From assembly GCA_003555285.1 (NCBI GenBank), contig PWGH01000032.1, forward strand, positions 1 through 14,086: a stretch of 14,086 bases of DNA, in the 5' to 3' direction. The position numbers and the translations under genes are program-made. This document shows positions 6,314 to 13,539 of this stretch, one piece after another; position 1 is the first letter of the stretch; every line of letters starts with the position of its first letter. Below the pieces are notes generated by a model. The model worked only from the letters and a program-made list of their open reading frames with translations, did not search any database and had not been told where the DNA came from. This DNA comes from Thioalkalivibrio sp. Its GTDB lineage: Bacteria; Pseudomonadota; Gammaproteobacteria; Ectothiorhodospirales; Ectothiorhodospiraceae.

Positions 6314-7204
6314 ATGTCACAGAAACACCCTGTCATCGCCGTCACCGGCTCGTCCGGCGCCGGCACATCCACGGTGAAGCGTGCCTTCGAGTACATCTTC
6401 CTGCGCGAGAACATCAACCCGGTGGTGATCGAGGGCGACAGCTTTCATCGCTATGACCGCAAGTCGATGAAGGCGGCGATGGCGGCCGCCGAGGGCGACG
6501 GCAACCCGTATTTTTCCCATTTCGGACCCGACGCGAACCTCTTTGATCGCATCGAGGAGTTGTTTCAGACCTACGGCGAAACCGGCCAGGGGCAGAAGCG
6601 CTACTACCTGCATTCGGATGACGAGGCGGCGACCCACAACGAACGGCTGGCCACGAGCCTGAGTGCGGGCGAGTTCACCCCCTGGGAGGACATTGCCCCC
6701 GGCACCGATCTGATGTTCTATGAAGGCCTGCACGGCCTGGCGGCCGATGGCGACGTCGACATCTCGCGCCACGTGGACCTGGGCATCGGTGTGGTGCCCA
6801 TCGTCAACCTGGAGTGGATCCAGAAGATCTTCCGCGACCACGACGAGCGCGGCTACAGTGCCGAGGCGACCGTTCATACCATTCTCCGCCGCATGCCCGA
6901 TTACGTGCACTACCTGACGCCGCAGTTCTCGCGCACCGACATCAACTTCCAGCGCGTCCCCACGGTGGACACCTCCAACCCCTTCATCGCCCGCGACATC
7001 CCGACTGCGGACGAGAGCATGGTGGTGATTCGCTTTCGCGACCCGAAGAAATTCGATGTCGACTTTTCCTACCTGCTGAGCATGCTGCACGACTCCTTCA
7101 TGTCGCGGCGCAATACCCTGGTCGTGCCCGGCGGGAAGATGGGGCTGGCGATGGAGATCATCCTCGCCCCGATCATCCACGACATGCTTGCCCGTCGCGG
7201 CTAA
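6314..7204 (+). CDS. prkB: Phosphoribulokinase, class I
   Basis: A 296-aa cytoplasmic kinase that phosphorylates ribulose 5-phosphate to ribulose 1,5-bisphosphate, the Rubisco substrate, and so marks a Calvin-Benson-Bassham cycle. Landmarks are the P-loop GSSGAGTST (12-20), the catalytic aspartate D42 in VVIEGDSFHRYDRKSM, the Walker B region DLMFYEGLHG (132-141), and FSRTDINFQRVPTVDTSNPF (205-224). The size and the spacing of D42 fit the bacterial octameric class. It contains no cysteine, so the thioredoxin disulfide switch of the plant/cyanobacterial class is impossible. GAGGAG lies seven bases before the ATG. It follows the SLC13 gene by 24 bases and ends in a strong terminator. No Rubisco or other cbb gene is adjacent. 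Confidence 0.97.
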   Translation: MSQKHPVIAVTGSSGAGTSTVKRAFEYIFLRENINPVVIEGDSFHRYDRKSMKAAMAAAEGDGNPYFSHFGPDANLFDRIEELFQTYGETGQGQKRYYLHSDDEAATHNERLATSLSAGEFTPWEDIAPGTDLMFYEGLHGLAADGDVDISRHVDLGIGVVPIVNLEWIQKIFRDHDERGYSAEATVHTILRRMPDYVHYLTPQFSRTDINFQRVPTVDTSNPFIARDIPTADESMVVIRFRDPKKFDVDFSYLLSMLHDSFMSRRNTLVVPGGKMGLAMEIILAPIIHDMLARRG

Positions 7205-7212
7205 ACGCTTTC

Positions 7213-7237
7213 AAGCCCCGTACTCGCGGGGCTTTTT
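7213..7237 (+). terminator. Intrinsic terminator after prkB
   Basis: Arms AAGCCCCG (7213-7220) and CGGGGCTT (7227-7234) form a perfect 8-bp stem with a six-base loop TACTCG, followed by a run of five T (7233-7237). It begins eight bases after the prkB stop and closes the SLC13-prkB transcript. Confidence 0.93.
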
Positions 7238-7294
7238 CACTCTGATCCCCCGCTTGGTTATGCTCCCTGGGCAGAGAACGTCCGAGGAGGCTTC

Positions 7295-7756
7295 GTGTTC
7301 GGTCTTCCGTTCAACCGTTTAGACCGGTTCTTGCCACGGTTTCGTCGCCGGTTTACCGGCCGAAGCCTGATCGTGCATCGGGGGTTCCCGCCGCAGTGGC
7401 TGGAGGAGCTTCTGAAGCAGCCCGGCGGCGGTGGCCATCTGCGGGTCGACGCCCGGGGCCTGCCTGCGGCGCGGCCCACGCCCGTCGAATGGCTGGTGCA
7501 GACCCATGTGCTGCCGCTGGAACTGCCGCAGCCGCTGTTACTGCAGGTGCGCGCGGCGGATGTTCTGGTCCGACACCTGCAGCGAGGGGATCGCGTCGTG
7601 CACCCCTCCGAGATCGCGTGGTTCCAGGAGGAACTGGAGGCTCGGCATCATGCCCGACTGTGCTTCGGCAACGAAGCTCCTTGTATCGAGGTTGTCAAAG
7701 GCATGTCCGTGAACGACAACGAGGCCCTGAGCCTGCTGGAGCACCTTACCGGATGA
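7295..7756 (+). CDS. Uncharacterised protein coupled to the FIST protein
   Basis: A 153-aa soluble protein I do not recognise. It starts with GTG after a strong GAGGAGG (7284-7290, four-base spacing). The first 25 residues are basic (NRLDRFLPRFRRRFTGR). The rest contains EWLVQTHVLPLELPQPLLLQ (64-83) and a mixed C-terminus ending SVNDNEALSLLEHLTG. Two cysteines (about 122 and 129) are present. There is no signal peptide or membrane helix. Its last four bases, ATGA, contain the start codon of the FIST-domain gene, so the two are translationally coupled and probably act together. The strong ribosome-binding site and the overlap support a real gene despite the lack of a recognised family. A weak promoter (TTCACT-N17-TATGCT) may lie just after the prkB terminator. 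Confidence 0.75.
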   Translation: MFGLPFNRLDRFLPRFRRRFTGRSLIVHRGFPPQWLEELLKQPGGGGHLRVDARGLPAARPTPVEWLVQTHVLPLELPQPLLLQVRAADVLVRHLQRGDRVVHPSEIAWFQEELEARHHARLCFGNEAPCIEVVKGMSVNDNEALSLLEHLTG

Positions 7757-8934
7757 CGCATTCGAACGCGGACCCGAACCCCAACGTGAACCCCTTTCGT
7801 TTTGCCTCGGCGCGGGGGACCGAGCCCCGGGTGCTGGCACAGGCGCTGGCGGCCGAATTGGGCCTTGTCGCGGCACCGGAGACCGCGGCGGACCCTACAG
7901 CGGCGGTGGCCCACTTCGGGCTGCTGTACCTGTCCGATTCCATGGCGCGGCACGCGGCCGAGGTGCTCGCGCAGTTGCAGGCGCAGACCGGGATCCGGCA
8001 CTGGAGCGGTGGTGTCGGGCTGGCCTTGATCGGTGGCCGGGAGGAGCTCTACGAGACGCCGGCGGCCGTGGCCATGGTGGGGCAGCTCGGCGCCGAGGAC
8101 TTCCGCGTGATCCGCGGCCCGGTGACCTCGTTCGAGGCCTTGCAGCAGCAATTGGAAGGCTTTCTGACCCTGGAGCAGCCGGGCCGCTTGATCCTGCATG
8201 CGGATCCCGGTTTTGCGGATCTCGAAGACCTGCTGACCCGGATCGATCGGGAAACGGCGTGGTTCAGCACCGGCGGCGTGAGTTCCGGGCAGGGCGAGGT
8301 GGTCCAGTTCGCGGAAGGCGTGGTGGTCGGCGGCGTGTCGGGGCTTGCGCTGCGCGAGTCGGTGCCCTTGGCCGCGCGCCACACCCAGGGGTGTTCCCCG
8401 CTGCCCGGCCAGCACCATCTGAGCGAAACCTGGCGCAACATCATCGTGAAGCTCGATGAGCGGCCCGCGCTGCCGGTGTTCCGCGACGCGATCGGCGAGG
8501 TGCTCGCGCGGGATCTGCGCCGCGCCCTCGGTTATATCCACATCGGTTTGCCGATCAGCGGCTCGGATACCGGCGATTACCGGGTGCGCAACATCATCGG
8601 CATCGACCTGGATCGGGATCTGCTGGCGGTGGGGGAGACGCTGACGCAGGGCCAGACCATCCTCTTCGTGCGCCGTGACGGTCAGGCGGCGCAGGAGGAT
8701 CTCGAACGCATGCTGGGCGAGATCCGGGCGCAGTGCAGCGGTGCCGCGATTCGCGGCGGCCTGTACGTCAGCTGTGTCGGCCGTGGCCGGCATCAATTCG
8801 GGAACGAAGGCGCCGAGTTGGCGCTGGTGCAGGATGCCCTGGGCGATATCCCGCTGGTCGGTTTCTTCGCCAACGGCGAGATCTTTGCCAATCGGCTGTA
8901 CGGCTATACTGGGGTTTTGACCCTCTTTTCCTGA
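7753..8934 (+). CDS. Stand-alone FIST-domain protein
   Basis: A 393-aa cytoplasmic protein with FIST_N (about 50-225) followed by FIST_C (about 240-385). FIST domains are ligand-binding sensory modules thought to bind small molecules such as amino acids, and are often fused to signalling domains; none is fused here. Family-like features are the GGVGLALIGG block (86-95), STGGVSSGQ (172-180), GYIHIGLPISGSDTGDYRVR (260-279), LYVSCVGRGRHQFG (337-350, with the family's conserved SC.GRG) and the C-terminal VGFFANGEIF (369-378). Start ATG 7753 overlaps the stop of the preceding small gene as ATGA; longer frames upstream are shadows of that gene. The next gene begins 19 bases after its stop. The ligand and output are unknown. 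Confidence 0.9.
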   Translation: MTHSNADPNPNVNPFRFASARGTEPRVLAQALAAELGLVAAPETAADPTAAVAHFGLLYLSDSMARHAAEVLAQLQAQTGIRHWSGGVGLALIGGREELYETPAAVAMVGQLGAEDFRVIRGPVTSFEALQQQLEGFLTLEQPGRLILHADPGFADLEDLLTRIDRETAWFSTGGVSSGQGEVVQFAEGVVVGGVSGLALRESVPLAARHTQGCSPLPGQHHLSETWRNIIVKLDERPALPVFRDAIGEVLARDLRRALGYIHIGLPISGSDTGDYRVRNIIGIDLDRDLLAVGETLTQGQTILFVRRDGQAAQEDLERMLGEIRAQCSGAAIRGGLYVSCVGRGRHQFGNEGAELALVQDALGDIPLVGFFANGEIFANRLYGYTGVLTLFS

Positions 8935-8953
8935 AGACAGTACGGGGAGTCCT

Positions 8954-9997
8954 ATGAAGTATCGCCCACTTGGCCGCACCGGCATCGAGGTCAGCCTGAT
9001 CGGGCTCGGCACCATGACCTGGGGCGAGCAGAATACCGAGGCCGAGGCCTTCGCCCAGCTGGATCAGGCCCGGGAGTCCGGGATCAACTTCATCGATGCC
9101 GCCGAGCTGTATCCGGTCCCGCCGCGGGCGGAGACCCAGGGCCGGACCGAAACCTACATCGGGCGCTGGCTTAAGGCGCGCGGGGCCCGCGATCAAATCG
9201 TGCTGGCGACGAAAGTCGCCGGCCCGGCGGAATCCATGCCTTGGTTGCGGGGCGCCGACGCGCTGACCCGGGTCCCGATGGAGGCGGCGCTGAACGCGAG
9301 TCTGGAGCGCCTGCAGACCGATTACATCGATCTCTACCAGGTGCACTGGCCGGCACGCAGCACCAATTTCTTCGGTGCGCTGGGCTATCGGCATGAGCCC
9401 GAGCCGGAGGTCGCGACCACCGCGATCGCCGAGACCGCGGCGGTCCTGGACGGCTTCGTTCGCGATGGCCGGGTGCGCGCGATCGGGATCTCGAACGAAA
9501 CGCCCTGGGGCCTGATGGAATGGCTGCGCGCGGCGGATGCGAGCGATGCGCCCCGGGTGGCCAGCATCCAGAATCCCTACAACCTGCTCAATCGCAGCTT
9601 CGAGCTGGGCCTGGCCGAGATGGCGCTGCGCGAGCGGGTCGATCTGCTCGCCTATTCGCCGCTGGCCTTTGGCATGTTGACCGGCAAATACCTGGACGGT
9701 GCCTGCCCGGCCGGCGGGCGCCTGACGCGTTTCGAGCGCTTCTCGCGCTACAGCGGACCCCAGGGCATCGCCGCCACCGAGGAATATGCGGCGCTGGCCC
9801 ATGCCTACGGCTTGACGCTCACGCAGCTGGCGCTGGCCTTCGTCAACGGCCAGCCCTTCGTCGCCAGCAATCTGATCGGCGCGACCAGCCGAGACCAGCT
9901 GGCCGAGAACATCGCGAGCCTCGACGTGGTGCTGGAGGATTCGCTCTGTGAAGCCGTCGAGGAGATTCATGGCCGTTATACCTATCCCTGTCCCTGA
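8954..9997 (+). CDS. tas: Tas-like NADPH-dependent aldo/keto reductase
   Basis: A 347-aa cytoplasmic aldo/keto reductase with near full-length similarity to E. coli Tas (346 aa). Shared landmarks are GLGTMTWGEQNTEAEA (17-32), AELYPVPPRAETQGRTETY (50-68), DYIDLYQVHWPARSTNFFG (123-141), QNPYNLLNRSFE and the terminal YTYPCP. The catalytic tetrad is intact: D48, Y53, K87, H131. The C-terminal cofactor-binding region (FVASNLIGATSRDQLAENI) is present. The physiological substrate of Tas is not known; in E. coli it suppresses a tyrosine auxotrophy under starvation. GGGGAG (8944-8949) precedes the ATG by four bases. It lies 19 bases after the FIST gene and 22 bases before the tatD-family gene, so an operon is plausible. 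Confidence 0.94.
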   Translation: MKYRPLGRTGIEVSLIGLGTMTWGEQNTEAEAFAQLDQARESGINFIDAAELYPVPPRAETQGRTETYIGRWLKARGARDQIVLATKVAGPAESMPWLRGADALTRVPMEAALNASLERLQTDYIDLYQVHWPARSTNFFGALGYRHEPEPEVATTAIAETAAVLDGFVRDGRVRAIGISNETPWGLMEWLRAADASDAPRVASIQNPYNLLNRSFELGLAEMALRERVDLLAYSPLAFGMLTGKYLDGACPAGGRLTRFERFSRYSGPQGIAATEEYAALAHAYGLTLTQLALAFVNGQPFVASNLIGATSRDQLAENIASLDVVLEDSLCEAVEEIHGRYTYPCP

Positions 9998-10019
9998 GGG
10001 AGCACGGTAGACTGAGGCG

Positions 10020-10859
10020 ATGAAGATCCCATCGATCGCACCTGGACGGCCGTCGCCGGCGTTGCGCCTGGTCGACACCCACGTGCACCTGGACGTCGAA
10101 GCTTTCGCAGAGGACCGACCGGCCGTGCTGGCGCGCGCGCGCGCGGCCGGGGTCGAGCTGCAGATCCTGCCGGCGATCACCCGCGCCCACTGGCCGGGCC
10201 TGGCCGAATTGACCGCGGCGGAGCACGACCTGTTGCCGGCCTACGGGCTGCACCCGATGTTCCTCGACAGGCACAACGATGCCGATATCGAGGCGCTGGA
10301 CGACTGGCTCGACGGGCATCCCACGGTGGCGGTCGGCGAGATCGGCCTCGATGCCTTCGTCGAGGCGATCGCCAGCGGTGCGGCCTGGGAGCGGCAATGG
10401 CAGCTGTTCAACGCGCAGCTGGATTTGGCGGTGAACCACGGCCTGCCGGTGATCATCCATGCCCGACGCGCAGTGGATTCGGTGCTGAAGGCGCTGCGTG
10501 CACGTCCCGGGATCACCGGCATCCTTCACAGTTTTTCGGGCAGCCGGCAGCAGGCCGATCAGGCCCTGGAACAGGGTTTCTGCCTGGGTTTCGGCGGTCC
10601 GGTGACCTATCCGCGCGCCAAGCGGCTCCGGCGCCTGGTGAGCGACCTGCCGGAGGCTGCGCTGGTGCTGGAGACCGACGCCCCGGACCAGCCCTCGGTG
10701 AACCACCGCGGTGAGCGCAATGAGCCGGCCCATCTACCGGAAATCGCCCAGTGCATCGCCGAACTGCGCGGTACGGACGCGGCCGCGCTGGCCGCGCTGA
10801 CCAGCGCCAATGCCCTGCGCATTCTGAACCTGCCTCCAGCCCCACTGGTGCCGGCATGA
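10020..10859 (+). CDS. TatD/YjjV-family metal-dependent hydrolase
   Basis: A 279-aa TIM-barrel hydrolase of the TatD DNase family, closer to E. coli YjjV than to TatD itself (GLHPMFLDRHND, AVGEIGLDAF, LHSFSGSRQQA, GGPVTYPRA). All six expected metal ligands are visible: H21 and H23 in DTHVHLD, E107, H147 in IIHARR, H170, and D220 in LETDAPD. Members are divalent-metal phosphodiesterases or 3'-exonucleases, or deacylate D-aminoacyl-tRNA; which activity applies here cannot be read from sequence. The N-terminus has about 12 extra residues before the first strand. The ribosome-binding site is poor (GAGG is only two bases from the ATG), so the start is moderately certain. Confidence 0.92.
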   Translation: MKIPSIAPGRPSPALRLVDTHVHLDVEAFAEDRPAVLARARAAGVELQILPAITRAHWPGLAELTAAEHDLLPAYGLHPMFLDRHNDADIEALDDWLDGHPTVAVGEIGLDAFVEAIASGAAWERQWQLFNAQLDLAVNHGLPVIIHARRAVDSVLKALRARPGITGILHSFSGSRQQADQALEQGFCLGFGGPVTYPRAKRLRRLVSDLPEAALVLETDAPDQPSVNHRGERNEPAHLPEIAQCIAELRGTDAAALAALTSANALRILNLPPAPLVPA

Positions 10860-11043
10860 GGTTGTACCCGTCGGCATCGGGTCGATGGTCGCGAGCGATG
10901 CCGTCAGCGATGTTGCTGTCCATTCCGGGGCCGATGAAGCGGCCTATCCTGCAACCGAGTCGTGCGCCGATTTCGGGGTTGGATCGGGGAACAGCCTGGG
11001 TTTTGGGGTCGAGCCGCGTAGCGGCGGTTGGATCGCGACGTCC
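10860..11043. other. Intergenic region before tcdA with inverted and direct repeats
   Basis: This 184-bp gap holds a perfect 8-bp inverted repeat (CGGCATCG 10872-10879, CGATGCCG 10896-10903), a 10-bp direct repeat GGTTGGATCG (10977-10986 and 11026-11035), and a small hairpin GCCGC-GTA-GCGGC (11013-11025) placed 18 bases before the tcdA start. None is followed by a T-run. The region is open in the tcdA frame back to an ATG at 10885, but its predicted residues do not look like the family. Confidence 0.55.
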
Positions 11044-11793
11044 GTGACCCGCATCTTCGATCCCTACCGCGAGCGTACCGAACTGCTGGTGGGTCCCGAG
11101 GCCCTGGCGGCGCTGCGCCGGCGCCACATCTGCATCGCCGGCGTCGGTGGCGTCGGCGGGTACGCTGCCGAGGCCGTTGCCCGGGCCGGCGTCGGCCGGA
11201 TCACATTACTCGACCACGATGTGGTGGGGCCCTCCAACCTGAATCGGCAACTCGTGGCGCTGCGCTCGACGCTGGACCAGCCGAAGGCCGAGGTGATGGC
11301 GCGGCGCATCGCCGACATCGATCCCGAGATCGAAGTCGATCATGCGATCGAGTTCCTGCACCCGGATTCGATCGCCGCCCAGGTGCCTGTGCAGGCCGAT
11401 TACGTGATCGATTGCATCGATTCGATCGCCTGCAAGGCAGCGCTGGTGGCCTGTTGTCAGGGCCGTGGGCAACGGGTGATCTCCAGTATGGGGGCCGGGG
11501 GCCGTATGGACCCGACCCTGGTCCGGGTGAGTCCGCTCGCCGAGACGCAGCTGTGTCCGCTCGCCCGCGCGATGCGCAAGCAGTTGCGCCGCCTCGGCGG
11601 GCACCTCGACTACCCGGTCGTCCTGTCCCTGGAGACTCCGCGCAAGGGCACCGAACACCGCCCACTCGGGGACGGACAAACCGGCCGGGCCCGCTCGGTG
11701 AACGGCACCATCTCCTACCTCCCCGCGTTGTTCGGCCTGATGGCTGCCGGCTGGGCGATCCAGGAACTGCTCGGCGACCCAGTCGCCCCGTAG
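11044..11793 (+). CDS. tcdA: TcdA, tRNA threonylcarbamoyladenosine dehydratase
   Basis: A 249-aa E1-like ATP-dependent enzyme (ThiF/MoeB fold) that cyclises t6A37 of ANN-decoding tRNAs to ct6A. Landmarks are YRERTELLVG (8-17), the nucleotide-binding GVGGVGGYAAEAVARAGVG (33-51), the acidic and NR motif DHDVVGPSNLNRQ (57-69), K81 in QPKAEVMARRI, VIDCIDSIACKAAL (121-134), and SSMGAGGRMDPT (147-158), which matches E. coli TcdA. I chose the GTG at 11044, giving TRIFDPYRERTELL at the N-terminus as the family expects. An ATG at 10885 in the same frame would add 53 non-family residues. The ribosome-binding site is weak. It is probably read with tatD from upstream, although the 184-bp gap would allow its own promoter. 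In E. coli the gene was formerly ygdL/csdL. Confidence 0.93.
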   Translation: MTRIFDPYRERTELLVGPEALAALRRRHICIAGVGGVGGYAAEAVARAGVGRITLLDHDVVGPSNLNRQLVALRSTLDQPKAEVMARRIADIDPEIEVDHAIEFLHPDSIAAQVPVQADYVIDCIDSIACKAALVACCQGRGQRVISSMGAGGRMDPTLVRVSPLAETQLCPLARAMRKQLRRLGGHLDYPVVLSLETPRKGTEHRPLGDGQTGRARSVNGTISYLPALFGLMAAGWAIQELLGDPVAP

Positions 11794-11837
11794 CCCCGCC
11801 GACCCAAGGGTGGGCCAAGCGCAACGGCCTGACCAAC

Positions 11838-11860
11838 AAGCCGCACGAACGGGCGGGCTT
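11838..11860. terminator. Possible terminator hairpin between convergent genes
   Basis: AAGCCGC (11838-11844) and GCGGGCTT (11853-11860) pair with one bulged base around an eight-base loop. On the minus strand the hairpin starts at the stop codon of the TssC-like gene and is followed by GTTGGTC, a poor T-tract; on the plus strand it follows tcdA without a T-run. It is a candidate shared terminator only. Confidence 0.3.
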
Positions 11861-12761
11861 ACCCGGCGGCTACCGGTTGCCAGGCCAGCAGGCGCACTGC
11901 GTTGCGGTGGCGCGAGCCTTGGATCGGCATCACCCCATGGGCCAGGGTTTGTTCTGCCGCACGGTCGCCGAGCAGGCGCTCGGCCGCCGGGTGCAGCACC
12001 CGCTCGCCGTCCAGGTCGTGGACGAGCGCCGGCAGGTCGGCGAGATCCCGCGCCGAATCGGCCTCGCTGCCGGTCTGGATGCGTCCCTGGTAGAGCAGGC
12101 AAGCGAGGCTTGCGTCCACCCATAGCAGTTCGTCGGCGTGCGGTGCGGCGCCCGCGAGTTCGTCGAAGTCGAAGCTGTCGATGGCGTCGCGTCGGGGTCC
12201 GTAGGGCAGCCGAAGCAGCAGGCGCGGTGCGGCCAGCCCAAGCCAATCCGCGGCGGGGCTGTGTCGCAACCGCTGCCACCGCGCCTGGGATTCGGCCGGC
12301 AGAGGCTGCCATTCGCCCGGTGCCGCCGACAGGCCCGCCAAGTCCAGGCTGGCACCGGCCACGATCGGCGCCTCCAGCTGGCTTGCGGCCTGGCCCAGGC
12401 GCTCCAGTAGGGCCAGGTCGTCGACCGTATCCTCCGCCTGCATCAACAGCCCGGCCATGATCCAGCGGGCGCCTTCATCGCGGGCGGACTCCGCCAGCGC
12501 GGCAAAGCGTTGCGCCAGCGCAGGCCCGCCGTGTTCCAGCTCGCCACGGCTGACATCCAGCAGGTGCAATTCCAGTTCTTCGCCCAGCTCCAGTTCGGAA
12601 ATCAGCAGGTCGACGCCGCGCCAACCCGCCTCCAGGGCCTGCAAGGGCGGGTGGTGCAGCACGTTCCGCAGCGCCACACGGGCCGCCGCATCGACGGTGG
12701 CCAGGGGCTCGATCGCACTGTGCTCTCGACCCGGTCGGCCTTCAAGTCCCCGGCGCTGCAC
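11859..12761 (-). CDS. Orphan TssC-like (T6SS sheath-domain) protein
   Basis: A 300-aa protein whose blocks run in the same order as TssC/EvpB/ImpC, the large contractile-sheath subunit of type VI secretion: LRNVLHHPPLQALEAGWRGV (31-50; TssC has HPDFQxLExxWRGL), LHLLDVSRGEL (66-76), AGLLMQAEDTVDDLALLERL (103-122), APIVAGASLDLAGL (131-144), WLGLAAPRLLLRLPYG (173-188), DELLWVDASLACL (210-222), and GVMPIQGSRHRNAVRLLAWQ (276-295; TssC has GFxPLxxRKGxDNAxFFSAxS). It stops there, without the C-terminal ~100 residues of TssC, which is typically near 500 aa. The start is GTG 12761, 18 bases after the plsC stop; the ribosome-binding site is weak. No other T6SS gene is nearby. It may be a structural relative with another role, or a decayed sheath gene. 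The homology is recalled from motifs, not searched. Confidence 0.65.
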   Translation of the reverse strand: MQRRGLEGRPGREHSAIEPLATVDAAARVALRNVLHHPPLQALEAGWRGVDLLISELELGEELELHLLDVSRGELEHGGPALAQRFAALAESARDEGARWIMAGLLMQAEDTVDDLALLERLGQAASQLEAPIVAGASLDLAGLSAAPGEWQPLPAESQARWQRLRHSPAADWLGLAAPRLLLRLPYGPRRDAIDSFDFDELAGAAPHADELLWVDASLACLLYQGRIQTGSEADSARDLADLPALVHDLDGERVLHPAAERLLGDRAAEQTLAHGVMPIQGSRHRNAVRLLAWQPVAAG

Positions 12762-12779
12762 GTGTTCGGCAGGGGTCGG

Positions 12780-13532
12780 TTACCGAGCCGTACCGGTGCC
12801 CGCAGCCGGCAGGGGTTCTTCCAGCCGGGCCATCTCGCCCTCGATCCAGTGCTCGACATCGGCCAGGATGGCCTCCGGACGGCGGCCCTGGGTGGGGATG
12901 GGCGGACCCACGACCACGTCGATGACGCCGGGATGCTTGATCAGGCTGTGGCGCGGCCAGAAGCTGCCGCTGTTGTGGGCGATCGGGATCACCGGATGGC
13001 CGGAACGGGCGGCCAAGACCGCACCGCCGATGTGATACCGGCCGCGTTCGCGCGGCGGCACCCGCGTGCCCTCGGGAAACACCACGATCCACAGGCCGCG
13101 CCCCAGCCGTTCCGTGCCCGCCTCGACGACCTGGCGCAGTGCGCGCTTGCCGGCCTTGCGGTCCACCGGCACCGGCTCCAGCATCGCGAGCGTCCAGCCG
13201 AAGAAGGGAATGCGCATCAGTTCCTGCTTCAACACCCAGACCAGCGGTGGCAGCATCCGCTGCAGCGCCAGCGTCTCCCAGGCGGATTGGTGCTTGGCCA
13301 TCACGATCGCCGCTCCGGGTTGGTTCAGATGCTCCTGCCCCTGGACCCGATAGCGCAGGTTGCAGGTGAGTTCCAGCCACCAGAGATTGAAGCGGACCCA
13401 CTGGGACAGCACCCGATAGCGCCGTTGGAACCCGAAGGGCCACAGCAGCAGCGGTACCAGCAGACCGAACGCGATGGTGGTACTGGCGAAGCCGGCCCAG
13501 AAGGCCAGGGCCCGCAGTCGCAGTGCCAGCAC
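12780..13532 (-). CDS. PlsC-family 1-acylglycerol-3-phosphate acyltransferase
   Basis: A 250-aa membrane-associated acyltransferase, expected to make phosphatidic acid from lysophosphatidic acid or to act on a related lysolipid. A hydrophobic N-terminal segment (about 9-33, FWAGFASTTIAFGLLVPLLL) anchors it. Catalytic motif I is H81-QSAW-E86, the Hx4E variant of Hx4D used by a gammaproteobacterial subgroup. Motif II is PVDRKAGKRAL (122-132), motif III VFPEGTR (151-157), and motif IV VIPIAHNSGSFWPR (181-194). I chose GTG 13532, seven bases after the glyS stop. The frame extends upstream into glyS, but those residues are antifamily and arginine/serine-rich. It lies between glyS and the TssC-like gene, in one probable operon. 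The gmhB gene often found between glyS and plsC is absent. Confidence 0.9.
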   Translation of the reverse strand: MLALRLRALAFWAGFASTTIAFGLLVPLLLWPFGFQRRYRVLSQWVRFNLWWLELTCNLRYRVQGQEHLNQPGAAIVMAKHQSAWETLALQRMLPPLVWVLKQELMRIPFFGWTLAMLEPVPVDRKAGKRALRQVVEAGTERLGRGLWIVVFPEGTRVPPRERGRYHIGGAVLAARSGHPVIPIAHNSGSFWPRHSLIKHPGVIDVVVGPPIPTQGRRPEAILADVEHWIEGEMARLEEPLPAAGTGTAR

Positions 13533-13539
13533 GACCCGG

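Noticed and set aside
10885..11043. N-terminal extension of TcdA from ATG 10885
   Set aside because: The 53 added residues show no family features and are coded by a stretch with inverted and direct repeats; the GTG at 11044 gives the expected N-terminus.
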